In this document: positions 37,707-47,817 of the stretch, in pieces
How the letters are laid out: each line of letters starts with the position of its first letter
Position numbering within the stretch: position 1 is the stretch's first letter
The notes under the pieces: model-generated
Databases searched by the model: none
What the model was told of the DNA's origin: nothing
What the model saw: only the letters and a program-made list of their open reading frames with translations
From: Artemia franciscana
Taxonomy: Eukaryota; Arthropoda; Branchiopoda; Anostraca; Artemiidae
NCBI RefSeq assembly: GCF_032884065.1
Contig: NC_088867.1
Location: 60,810,064-60,874,063, forward strand
DNA length: 64,000 bases
Direction of reading: 5' to 3'
Translations under genes and position numbers: made by a program

Positions 37707-39226
37707 TATGTGGTTTTCAATTCGGTAGTATTCTTTTCAGATCCTAATTTAATTATCTTGCATATTCTAAGTAATAAATCCATAAAAATTTAACAATTGT
37801 CTTGCTTTGAGTTTACATCTTTAATATCTTTCAAACATTTTCCAACATCCCCCCTCCGGAATTCTTTTTTATTATACAGAAAAAAAAAGTGAGATAAATT
37901 GAAAAAATCCAAATAATCCAAGTGGAAAACAAGCCAGACACTGTGGCGTACTCAAAGAATAATCATGGGGGGCCGAATAGGGGTCGTTGGGCCAACAAAA
38001 GGAAAACTTCAAAAATTCCTTTAAAAAAAATAGTATTTTAAGGCGTCACTTTTAGTTCATTTTTGCTATTTGAATGCAAGTTTTGAATAGAGACTAAAGA
38101 ATGAATGATAAAACTGAGCAGATAATATAAGATTTAAAACCAGGTTGTAGTTTTGGCCGTGATTCCACCCATGTGGTTTCACCAAGAACTAAGGAAAAAC
38201 ACAGGGTGCCTACAAACCATCTTCTTCCCCGCCTGTTTGTTTATGTCTTCCACACATGTTAGAACAGGTAAAGCTCCGACATATACGCCAGGTGATGCTA
38301 AGTAAGTAGCCCATGGACAGCGAATATATTTTAATTTTTAATTGTTTGAATTAAATCCAATTTGAGATATAGTGTCAGGCAGCGTCTTTAAGCAACTACT
38401 TATTTCCTTAGTGGGCCTATTAACTAACAATTCTTAGTAAGTAAAACCAATTATTAATTCATCAATAATTGGTTAATAGATTAATTCATAGCTAAAGTAA
38501 TATCGGCTCACTGATAATGAATCGATCATTTGTTTATCAAGCTCCTAGTTCAGAGTTTGTTTATTTAACAATAAATTTACAACAAAAACAACTCTAATAT
38601 GATCCCCCAGTAATTTTCTGTTGCCAAGAAAGAACAGGCGAGAAAAAAAATACACCAGCAAATGTTTGAACAAAAAAAACATCCATACCAAAAAAAAATC
38701 TTCCATTCCCAAAAATGACATGCTATGTTGGGGTTAGCTTGTGATTTCGCAAGAAAAACAATAAAATTAAAATTGTATTGTCAACACATGCTCAAACAAA
38801 CATGAAAACCGACTCTTGGACATCAACTCCAGTGAAAACAAAGAAAAAAAGGAAAAAGGAATCATTAGCTAAAAATACGTTGACATTTTTTTTTTGAAAT
38901 ACCAAACAAGTGGCAGCTTCTTGCAGACTTTAGGATTGTGTTCAAGATTACTATAAGCTATCAGAGGGTTGAAAAGATTAAAATGATGCGAGAAATCCGT
39001 GAACTGTTCTGAAGCAGATATGATAAGCAGCTGATCAAAATAAAAGACATATTATCACAAAGGGCAGCAAGGAAAAGGCCATGCAATTGTCGAAAAGTGA
39101 AAGAAGAACACGACAGAAAGCCAAGATTCCAATTCAAGCAAGGGTTTGAATGAAGAACGGGTGGTTTCTTGTGTAACAGTCCTAACTTTATCTATTCTTA
39201 TAATTTAATGAAATCCTTAAATCCTT
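37707..39226. other. Alkaline phosphatase intron, no supported feature
   Basis: AT-rich sequence with scattered A-runs. No exon-like frame, repeat or element end is recognised. Confidence 0.45.
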
Positions 39227-39295
39227 CCAACTCTCTCTCCCCCCTCTCTCTCTCTCTTTCTTTCTCTCTTCTCGTCTCGTTCTCTCTCTTCCATT
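39227..39295. repeat. (CT)n-rich microsatellite
   Basis: Imperfect CTCTCT/TTTCT run. The minus-strand frame over it is a Lys/Arg/Glu artefact. Confidence 0.85.
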
Positions 39296-39479
39296 CTCTG
39301 TTTTCGTTTTTCTGTATATATTGACCATGAGTTAGTGCTTAAACAGAATGTGTGTTGTCCCCCTCTCTTACTGGCCGCAGAAGTTTCGTGGTGATAAAAG
39401 TTGTGCATCTTTAGCATTGGGGAGGATTTCTTTTATCTATTTTGTCCAATTCACGGAGCTTTTTAATGATACATTTTCT

Positions 39480-40260
39480 AGTCTAGTGGCATTGAATAAT
39501 GTCTAATGACTTTTCGCAATGTTACAAGGTTACCAAGTTGTACAATTTTGCAAATGGTAACAGGAGACAAATAATTTTCAATTCCGCATTGTCTTAGCTT
39601 GGACAAAAGTGTTGTGTTGTTTGTGATTGCGTCTTGTGTGTAATGCATTTTTATTATGACAGAAGTTGAACGAGTTCTACAACCCCTTGATAATTGGAAA
39701 CTTAGATTCACTTGCATTGACACTTTGTAACTTGCACTTGTGAGTGGTTTTAGAGTGAGTTGTTAGAGACTGAAATAATTTTTACTTTCGCATTCTCATG
39801 GCTTGGACTAATATGCTGTGTTGTTTAATAGCTGCGTCTATTGTGTAATACTTTTGTATAATGTCAGAAAGTGACCAAATAGCGGAACTTCTAGATAACA
39901 TGAAACTTACCTTAAAAAACCTTTTAAGAATTGGCCTGCCTCTTGGAGTTTCTGCACCATCGAGTGTCATCACTTTGGATTAGCCAGAGGCAACAGTTAT
40001 CATTGTTTTGATTGTTTCTTCAACATTAAATACTTTGTGACTAATTTCCTATGTTTCTGCGACTTTCACTAATGTGTGTTTGTATATGATTGTCAAGAAG
40101 CAACCAAATTGTGCAGACCCTATATCTAAGATAGTATTTGGCAGTAAAAACTCTACAATAAATCTGATCGCCTTTCATAGTTTTTGCACCTCTGACATCG
40201 CTAGTGAGCAGTCAGAGGGGACGACTGTGATTTTTCCATATTGACACACCTTGCGACTAA
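39480..40260 (-). pseudogene. Decayed tandem copies of an alkaline phosphatase exon and flanking intron
   Basis: Minus-strand 40045-39908 reads NVEETIKTMITVASG-stop, then SKVMTLDGAETPRGRPILK. It parallels NIEETIIIVTSDHSQVMTF and GGAGTPRGNPILG in the intact exon at 40567-40373. It even keeps a strong donor (AAG|GTAAGT near 39910). A stop replaces the catalytic His region. A second, more worn copy (about 40250-40130) has LVARCVNMEK and no open frame. Intron landmarks (a TGTGTTGTTT..ATTGTGTAATAC-like block) recur at about 39620, 39825, 40075 and 40290, spaced about 200-250 bp. So exon plus intron seem to have been tandemly duplicated. These copies cannot encode active protein. Confidence 0.65.
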
Positions 40261-40372
40261 TTTGTTATTTTGTTTATTGTCTGTGAATAATGTGAGATAC
40301 TCTTATGTACTGTCACAACATATCCTAACTGATGCAACCACTTGATCAAGGATTGAAGAAAAAAAAACCTAC

Positions 40373-40567
40373 CCAGAATAGGATTTCCTCTTGGAGTTCC
40401 TGCGCCACCGAACGTCATTACTTGTGAATGGTCAGAAGTGACTATTATGATTGTTTCTTCAATGTTCACAGAACTTGTGACTAATGTAACTGCTTCGTCA
40501 AAAGCTACTATCTCTTCAAGAGCTCGGTAAGCATTATTGTAGTGATAGGCGTGGTCTATTCTTCCAC
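40373..40567 (-). CDS. Alkaline phosphatase, catalytic exon (GRIDH and SDHSQ)
   Basis: The exon runs from acceptor AG (40569-40568, after TACTTTGATTGC) to donor CTGG|GTAGGT (GT at 40372-40371). It is 195 bp with entry phase 1 and exit phase 1, matching both neighbours. It encodes GRIDHAYHYNNAYRALEEI, VAFDEAVTLVTSSVNIEET, IIIVTSDHSQVMTFGGAG and TPRGNPILG. By comparison with the human placental enzyme, GRIDHAYH holds the zinc ligands Asp316 and His320. TSDH holds Asp357 and His358. The next conserved His (360 in TADHSH) is Gln here. Confidence 0.92.
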
Positions 40568-40839
40568 CTGCAATCAAAGTATAAAAAGACACCAATTTGG
40601 GTTTCTAATTTCTTACGTGACAAATATTAAATTTCTTACCTGAAATAAATAATTACGTTAGAAAATAATTTCTTACGTGACAAATGGGCAAACCAAGAAT
40701 GATTTGCCCATTCTTTACTTGTAGTATTTGCTAATGGGACAGGGGTACGTTAGGGCCTTGGTGTAAGAAAAAGCAAAGGGTATAAAGGTGAAGCTTTCAT
40801 GAAATATTTAGCAGAGTCTTGAACCAAATCAAAACAGAG

Positions 40840-43012
40840 TATGTGCATGGAGGTTGTCAATAAGGGGGTATCTAAATAGCAGCTTAGAGGCTTTAGCTTG
40901 AACTTTCAGGGAACGAAGAGGAGGATTTTAAATTGTCCGAAATTCAGTAGATACATGTTACTACTACCGCTACTACTACTACTAGTACTACTACTGTAAC
41001 AACAACAACTAATTCTAATGCTACCAATATTACGGCTAACTTTTTTAACATTAAAGTTTCAGGGAATGTTGAGGAAGAATTTGAACTAAATCGATATACG
41101 CCATGCACATGCATGCTGTCAAAAGAGCATATAAGTAACATCGTAAGAACTCCTTAGAGCATTAAGGAGAAATAATGAATTAAATTCTGGAGAACATTGA
41201 ACTAAAGTGAAATATACTGAAAGCATTCATGTTATCAAAGGGGTGTTTTAACTACATATAAGGAGTGGGGTTATGGTATTAAATTGATACTTTCAGTCAA
41301 TGATGAGGGGGATGTATAACTGAAGAAAATGCAAGATTTGCATACTGCTGTTGCTACTACTACCAAGTAATACTATTGGTACTCCTATTGCTATTGTTAC
41401 TGCTACTCATACTATCACTAGTACTACTGCTACGACTACTACAAATGCTCAGGGCATTAAGAGGAGAAATTCAAGAAAAATTTAGTGGGAAGTTTAGCTA
41501 AATAAAAACAGACTGCATATCAGCGATATCTTACGAATGAATAAGGGTAAAAGGGGATTTTAAGGGTGCGTTTAAACTAACCAAAAGGCCCTATGCGTAT
41601 GCTACTACTGCAACTCTTAATCTTACTCCTACTACTATTAATGCTACTTCTGTTACTGTTGCTGCTACTACTACTACTACTAATACTTCTGCTATGATCA
41701 TTAATACTGCTACCACCTCTATTACTACTAATACTGCTATTACTACTAATACTGCCATTGCTACTAATACTGCTACTTTTACAGCAAATACTGCTACTTC
41801 GCTAATGGTGCACGGCAGCACCATAGCTGTAAAGCCCCGTAGCACTGTATTCTCTGTTGCGCCGGGTCAGATTTTGATCCAGTCATTTCGGGTACGCTTT
41901 AAATCAGCAGTTTTTGAGTTGTTTTTACCACAAGCTTGTTCCAGAAATTTTTTCCGTGATTCTAGTTTTGCTTGAGTAATTAGCAGATTTTTACTATCAC
42001 AGCAGAGGACAGTTTGGTATATGTTCAACAGAGATTTCAGCAATCACAGGTCATTTTTCGAAAAGTTTTGTTCCATCAAAATGCTCGATTTGCTACACAG
42101 TTCCGTAGTCTTGTGTGTAAGAATCACTGTAGTTACTCCTGAGATCAAGGGGACTTCTTCTGGCTTAAAACAAAAAACGCAGGGAGAGCATGCTTATTTT
42201 AATTTCAAGCCAGTAACAATTTGGTCATTTCCAAAATTGTCGCTCACATCAACCTTCATACATGTTTTAGAAGGACATTTCGCTTCTTCCCAAAGGACCT
42301 CTTTTGATTTTATAATTTCTTATTTTTTGGTAAAACTGAGTGGCTGCGTTTACGACTTCATCATAAGTTTTCTCAAATATTACTGCATCAATAAATTTAA
42401 TGGTACATTCCAAATTATTTTTCCAGCCATCATAAGAACGCAAAGAAACTAAGCACAGCAAGTCCAAAATCAAAGTCTGCATTTCATAGCTTGGTTATTT
42501 ATTAATAGGTAATATTTCAAAATCACTTGCTTTTTTGATCCACATACATCGAATGTCTTATGTTGAGTCTCTGCTGGTAATTAAGTCAGGAAAACATTAG
42601 TCCTGCTCAACTTTTATCTTCACCTTAAAGGCAATAGCTTCAGGCAGGTGCACCGGGGTTTACTGTTGGTAATCCCCACCTCTGCTTGTTTAATCACAGA
42701 CAGGCAGCGCTCAACCTTTGCGGCAACACATCTCAAGAGAAGAAATTATAGATGGTGCTTTGAAAATAGACAGTGCTGAAATATACTGAAAATAGGTCGA
42801 TACAGAGAGTGATAAAACTGAAAAGTATAAACTTTACTAGAAAAAATATTTTCAAAGCTGGAGTTATTTACTCTCGAAAATAGCTTCCACTTCTGCTTCC
42901 AGTGCTAGTCTACTACATCTCCTAAAGGTAAGAGCATTAATGAAAAAATTTCAGGAAATGTTGAGGAGGATATTGAACTACATCAAAATATACAAAGCGT
43001 TTAAGTTATAAA
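40840..43012 (+). repeat. Degenerate tandem repeat with ACT microsatellites, part 1
   Basis: Repeating order: a GGTTGTCAAAAGGG block, GAACTCCTTAGAGCATTAAG, AACTTTCAGGGAATGTTGAG, a GAACTAAATCAAAA block, then TACTACTACTACTGCTAC-type stretches. It is the same family as 25650-27110, in opposite orientation. Part of it (about 41810-42480) does not show the unit and carries a decayed minus-strand frame. It lies in an alkaline phosphatase intron. Confidence 0.6.
41810..42482 (-). pseudogene. Unrecognised decayed coding-like segment
   Basis: Minus-strand pieces read LCLVSLRSYDGWKNNLECTI, KFIDAVIFEKTYDEVVNAAT, SPCVFCFKPEEVPLISGVTT and QAKLESRKKFLEQACGKNN. Each is broken by stops or shifts from the next. 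The residue mix looks like real former coding sequence, perhaps of a retroelement (note the C-x2-C), but I do not recognise the family. Confidence 0.3.
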
Positions 43013-43922
43013 GCAGGGTTGTGTTCTATCCCCCTTTATATGGATCATTTTGATGGACTTCGTCTTAAGGAGCAAAGGAAAGGCAATTGGAGACCATGGA
43101 CTCAAATGGGGAGGAAGAACGCCCCTGGACTTAGATTATGCTGATGATTTAAGCATATTAGATGAAAGTTTGAGCAAAATGAATGAATTTTTAGAGGTTT
43201 TACGAGTTCAGGGTGCTAAAATAGGTTTGAAAATTAATGTTAAGAAGACTAAGTCACTGAGGCTAGGAATAAGTGAAGATGAACAGGTGAGAGTAGGTGA
43301 TGAAAAGATTGATCAGGTTGGGAGCTTCAGTTACCTTGGTAGTATTATTAGCAAAACGTTGGGAGCAGTGAAGAGGTTAAAAGTAGAATAGCTAAGGCTC
43401 AGGGTGTTTTTTTCACAGTTAAAAAAAGTTTGGAAGAATAGAAAGATAAGTCTAAAGACTAAGATTAGAATATTGGAAGCTACAGTGATGACAGTGGTCA
43501 AATACGGCTCTGAAGCATGGGCACTCCGAAAAGGAGATGAAAATTTACTAGATGTTTTCCAGAGAAATTTCCTACGGATTGCTCTAGGTACCCGGCTGAC
43601 TGACTTTATTTCAAACAGTAGGCTGTACAAAAAGTGTGGTTCAATCCCGCTTTCTGGGGCTATAATGAAAGAAAGGTTGAGATGGCTAGGCCACGTTCTA
43701 AGGATGAAGGATGACAGATTACCAAAGACACGGAAAGCAGGTCGTCCTTGTCTGGGTTGGGAGGATGTCATAAATAAAGACTTAAAGGCAATAGGAACTT
43801 CCTTGGAGGGTGTAAAGAGGGAGGCTTTAAATAGATTAGGTTGGAGGAGGAGCGTGCGTAGCTCTGTTGGCCTCAGGCGGCTTGGTGCTGCAGTGAGTTA
43901 GTAGTAGTAGTAGTAGTAGTAG
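43013..43922 (+). pseudogene. RTE-type LINE, 5'-truncated copy with intact 3' end
   Basis: It starts in RT motif B (QGCVLSPFIW) and has LDYADDLSILDES, GLKINVKKTKSLRLGIS and VGSFSYLGSIISK. After two shifts near 43355-43410 come KISLKTKIRILEATVM, SEAWALRKGDENLLDVFQRN, RLRWLGHVLRMKDDRLPK and a C-terminus RSVRSSVGLRRLGAAVS with stop at about 43899. A (TAG)n tail follows directly to 43922, typical of RTE elements. Flanks TTTAAGTTAT (left) and TTTAAGTAAT (right) look like a 10-bp target duplication with one change. It is inserted within the ACT repeat. Confidence 0.88.
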
Positions 43923-45620
43923 TTTAAGTAATATCCCAGGAAGGGCTTAGAGCATTAATTTGATTCTTTTAGCGCATAGGGCCTAGGGTGTTGATTTAAA
44001 ATTTTAAAGAGATGTTGAGGGGGATGTTGACATAAGAAACAGGTGCTATTTGCTTACTACTACTATTACCGCTACTAATACTGATATTGAATTAATCAAA
44101 TATAGTTTAAGAGCATCCAGGCTGTCAAAATGTCATGAATGGGGTATCATCGTACTTAAACAGGGTTTAACTTGAACTCTTACAGAAAGTTTATTAGGAT
44201 TTAAAACTTAGTCAAAATAAAGTGAAGGCATAAAGGTTGTCAAAGGGTGTATTAAAAATATCAGAGAAATGGCTGGGCTATTAAGTTGAAACTCTTAGAG
44301 GCACTAGAATTACTATTATTGCTACTGTAATTGAATTGCATTTAGGTTGTCGACATGGCATGGATACAACATATCAGACACTGAAAAGGGTGCTAAGTTG
44401 AAACTTTAAGGAACGCTTGAGGTGTATGTAAAACTAAATGAAAAGGCTTCTGGTGCGAGGTAATTATCGAAAGGATGGATATATGTGGATCCAGTAATAT
44501 CTATGTCTGAGGAAAAACTGCTACTACATTAATCTAAATCAAGAGGGTCAAAGAGCTCCCAGTTTATTGAAATGGCGTAGGCAAAATATCCAAGGAAGAT
44601 AGTTGGGTATTAATTTTTTTTTTTTAGGAAAAATTGAGGATGGTGCAAAATAAATTAAAAGGTACTGTATGTGTCCAGAGTGTCAAAAGGGCGTATATCC
44701 AATATCTCTGAAACAGCTAGAAGTGCTAAGTTGGAACTTTCAAGGCATGCCATTGGAGATGTGGAACTGTTAAAAAAAATCTATTCAAGTTTGTCATAGG
44801 GTGTTTTAGCGGAGTCGCAAGAACAGCTACGGTTCTTAAGTTGAGACTTTCAAAACATTTTGATAGGGATGTATCTCTTAATGTTTATGTTAAAAATGCG
44901 TGTCTGCAATATCTTGGGAAAGGCTAAGGGCATTAAGGAGAAACTTTCAGAGATATGACAAATATTTCTACTGCTTCTACTCCTATTCCTTCTACTTGTA
45001 CTAATATTACTACTACTACAACTACTACTACGACTGCTACTACTTCTACTACTTCCACTACTTCTACTACTACTTCTACTACTTCCACTACTACCACTAC
45101 TGCCACTACTGCTAAAAGTACTTCTTATGCTACTATTACTACAGCGATAATTCATGACTGCAACTGCGACTATTTACGACTGTGACTCTGTCTGACTGCT
45201 TAAGTTTCAAACTAGTTACGACTACAAATACTTATTTTGACGAATCATGACTCCAACTTCTTACAACTGAGGCTATAACTACTTTTGATTGCAACTATGA
45301 CCAGATAGAACTTCAATAGTGACTACATTTGACTTTGGTCGCATAAACCACTTGTGTCATCAGCTGCATACGGGTCCAACTGCTACTACTTGTGACTGTG
45401 CGTGCAACAACCTGACACAGTAACTTTGACTACTTACGATTGTGACTATTTGAGACAGCTACCTAAACTACTTAGAATTGTGACTGAGACTACATACGGC
45501 ACTTGCAACTGCATTTATGACTACTTGCAACTGGTATTATTTTATACAGCAGCTGCTTCTCCAACTGCTCCTAAAACTAATGCTACTACCACTAATGCTA
45601 CTGCTAGTAATACTTCTACA
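43923..45620 (+). repeat. Degenerate tandem repeat with ACT microsatellites, part 2
   Basis: The array interrupted by the RTE copy continues, with units at roughly 200-bp spacing. The ACT part expands at 44960-45130. The Thr-rich and Ser-rich frames over it are artefacts of the trinucleotide repeat. Confidence 0.65.
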
Positions 45621-45719
45621 ATCAAAGAACAAATTGAAAAGAGTTGTAAGTTCATCAAAGTTGTCCAAATGGCAAAGATACAATATGTCACGAGTGAAGC
45701 GGGGATCAAGTTAAAACAT

Positions 45720-45955
45720 TTAGGGAACGTTAATGGAGCTGGAAAAACTGAATCAATGGGTTTTCCCCATTATTTCAAAAATTTGGTTATTTTTCTTGGG
45801 CTTGTAGCTTTTGATGTATAAAACAAAATTTGATAAATTTTGTACATTTAGAATCAGCATAATAAGCTGATTCTCTTGATGTATCTATTAATATTGAAAT
45901 CCATTTTTTTTACAGTTTTGGTTACTATTGAGCCGAGTCGCTCTTTGCTTATTTC
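45720..45955 (+). mobile_element. FB element terminal fragment
   Basis: It contains TCTTGGGCTTGTAGCTTTTG, the TTAGAATCAGCATAA block, TTTTGGTTACTATTGAGCCG and GTCGCTCTTTGCT. These are in the order of the FB element end, but it stops just before the terminal palindrome. Confidence 0.6.
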
Positions 45956-46162
45956 GATGAAAAAAAATCTGCTGGTCTAGTGGCAAAACTTAAGAGTAAC
46001 GGTGAATAACCTCTTGAATTTTTAATTATGTTTCAATACCAAGATTTCTAAATTTAAAAAAAAATATATAAATTCGTAAAAGTTTGAGCGATATGTAAGA
46101 TACATGATTCACGAAAAAGTACTTGATTGTGATTTAAACTAAGATTCAATGAGTTTCTTACA

Positions 46163-46836
46163 ATTAAATATACAAAAAATACAAAAAAAACAAGTTTCTT
46201 TAACTGAAAGTAAGGAGTGATATAAAAACTTAAAACGAAAAGAAATTATTTTGTATATGAAAGGAGCTTTACCCTGCTCAACGCCCCGCTCTTTACGCTA
46301 AAGTGTGACTCTTTCTTAAAAGTCTACATTTTAAAACAATGAAAAACTCTAGCGTAAAGAGCGGGGCGTTGAGGTGGGGACAGCCCCTTTTTTTATTTAA
46401 TTTCTGAACGTTTTGAATTAACGCAGGTTTTAATTTTGGCTAACCGTATTGAAATAATTAAAACGAAATTTGTAGATTAATTTCACTTTTTTTGGCTAAA
46501 AAATCGCTTTTTCGAAATTTTGATCGGACGATTTTCAGAAGAAAAGGGGTGGGAGAGGCCTAGTCGCCGTCCAATTTTTTTGGGTACTCAAAAAGCTCAC
46601 TGGAACTTTTAATTTTATTTACGAATATTTTTATTAGTAATAAATATATGTAACTACGAATTAACTTACATAACAAAACTGTAAAAAATTGTGAAGGAAA
46701 ATCGTTTTTTATTTAGTTTCTGAAAAATTTTGATTTAATGCAGGTTTTGAATTTTGTTCACCGTAAATGAATAATTAGCTTGAAATTCGCATAAAAAATT
46801 TCTTTTTACTTCTAGTTCGTTATTATGAACTGTTTA
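46163..46836 (+). mobile_element. FB element, internally deleted copy
   Basis: It starts ATTAAATATACAAAA. The hairpin arms are at 46195-46390, with the right arm cut short after GGACAGCCCC. Then comes body sequence (TTTAATTTCTGAACG, TTTTGATCGGACGATTTTC), and the end is a decayed palindrome GTTCGTTATTATGAACTG plus TTTAAT. About 1 kb of the body is missing. Confidence 0.7.
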
Positions 46837-47089
46837 ATTTAAATTGTCTAAATAAGATCTGGCATAAGATTCAACTTTACGGCAGGAAAAATAAAGTTCA
46901 AACACTGAAATAAGAGTTGGTTTGTAAAAGGTATGTGCCTCAAATATTTGTTATTTTTACAGGTTTAAAATCTTGTACAAAAATATAATCAGGTTTTAAA
47001 TACTTTACTTTTATGATGTGTCTCCAAATTAATTTGATACACATTATAAGCTTCAAAAACAAGTAAGGTTTTCAAAAAGTAAATTTAAA

Positions 47090-47195
47090 GATGTAAGCCA
47101 ATAAAAATAAATTACGCCATAGATGTAAGCCAGCTAATATAAATTACGTCACAGATGTAAACCAATGAAAATTAAGTACCTCACAGAAATAAAGC
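47090..47195. repeat. Three tandem copies of a unit of about 44 bp
   Basis: GATGTAAGCCAATAAAAATA, GATGTAAGCCAGCTAATATA and GATGTAAACCAATGAAAATT each continue into TAAATTACG/TAAGTACC. This is a small minisatellite just downstream of the alkaline phosphatase exon at 47261. Confidence 0.7.
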
Positions 47196-47260
47196 AGTGG
47201 AATTAAATCTCATTTATCACGGAAGTACTTTGGCTCAGGTTTAAAGAAGTATCCACTTAC

Positions 47261-47401
47261 TTTCAACAACAAGGACATATCCATGAGGGTTTTTCTTAAG
47301 GATTTCCAAAGCCTTCTGTGACATGTCCGAAAGTGAAGGGTCTCCAAATATTCCTTGATCTCGGTCAGAATCGAAATCCAAGTGGGAATAGTCAAATAGC
47401 C
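47261..47401 (-). CDS. Alkaline phosphatase, internal exon (GLFDYSHLDF)
   Basis: A 141-bp exon between acceptor AG (47403-47402, after CAATTTTTTTCTTAT) and donor GAAA|GTAAGT (GT at 47260-47259). The first two bases complete the Gly codon begun by the 57470 exon. The last A joins GT of the 40567 exon to give Ser. It encodes GLFDYSHLDFDSDRDQGIFG, DPSLSDMSQKALEILKKN and PHGYVLVVE. The closing VVE is the position of Glu311, the magnesium ligand in the placental enzyme. The -SLSDM-KALEIL- block is standard for the family. Confidence 0.92.
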
Positions 47402-47599
47402 CTATAAGAAAAAAATTGGTGAAAGTTTAGAATTTACTCGTATCCAGCTGGAAAGAAGACATTCTATTTGAATGGAAGTTACACCGAAGAGAGAAAGAGA
47501 TTTTACTATCTTATGCTTACATCTTTAAAAGTATATTATAATGCTATTGTTTTTTTTTCCGCCCCGTCGTAAGCAAAAACAAAAAAAATTATGGATGGC

Positions 47600-47784
47600 T
47601 CAAAACTTTGCCATCCTAGCCGAGTGGTTAGCGCTCTGAAGTTGAAGCATGGGGCAGGGGTTCGAGTCATGTTGTCGCTGGTTATATGGTTAGGATGGGA
47701 TGGGTTTTTCTCCCAGAAAAATCTGGTAGAAAAACACGGGCAAGTGTCGAATGATTTGCCCAAATCACGCATTGCACTCCCCCC

Positions 47785-47790
<6 letters not shown>
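47600..47790 (+). mobile_element. tRNA-derived SINE, type B
   Basis: The head resembles a tRNA-Ser type: A box TAGCCGAGTGG (about 47617) and B box GGTTCGAGTC (about 47661). A body follows with TTTTTCTCCCAGAAAAATC and TGATTTGCCCAAATCACGCA. The tail is a GA microsatellite. The body differs from the type A SINE. Confidence 0.7.

Positions 47791-47817
<27 letters not shown>
47788..47817. repeat. (GA)n microsatellite shared by a SINE tail and a LINE 3' end
   Basis: GAGAGA run between the end of the plus-strand SINE and the 3' terminus of the minus-strand LINE. Confidence 0.85.

Noticed and set aside
40944..41845. Val/Ala-rich or Thr-rich proteins over 40944-41975 and 44850-45185
   Set aside because: Frames arise from ACT/AGT trinucleotide tracts and change with each strand; no domain.
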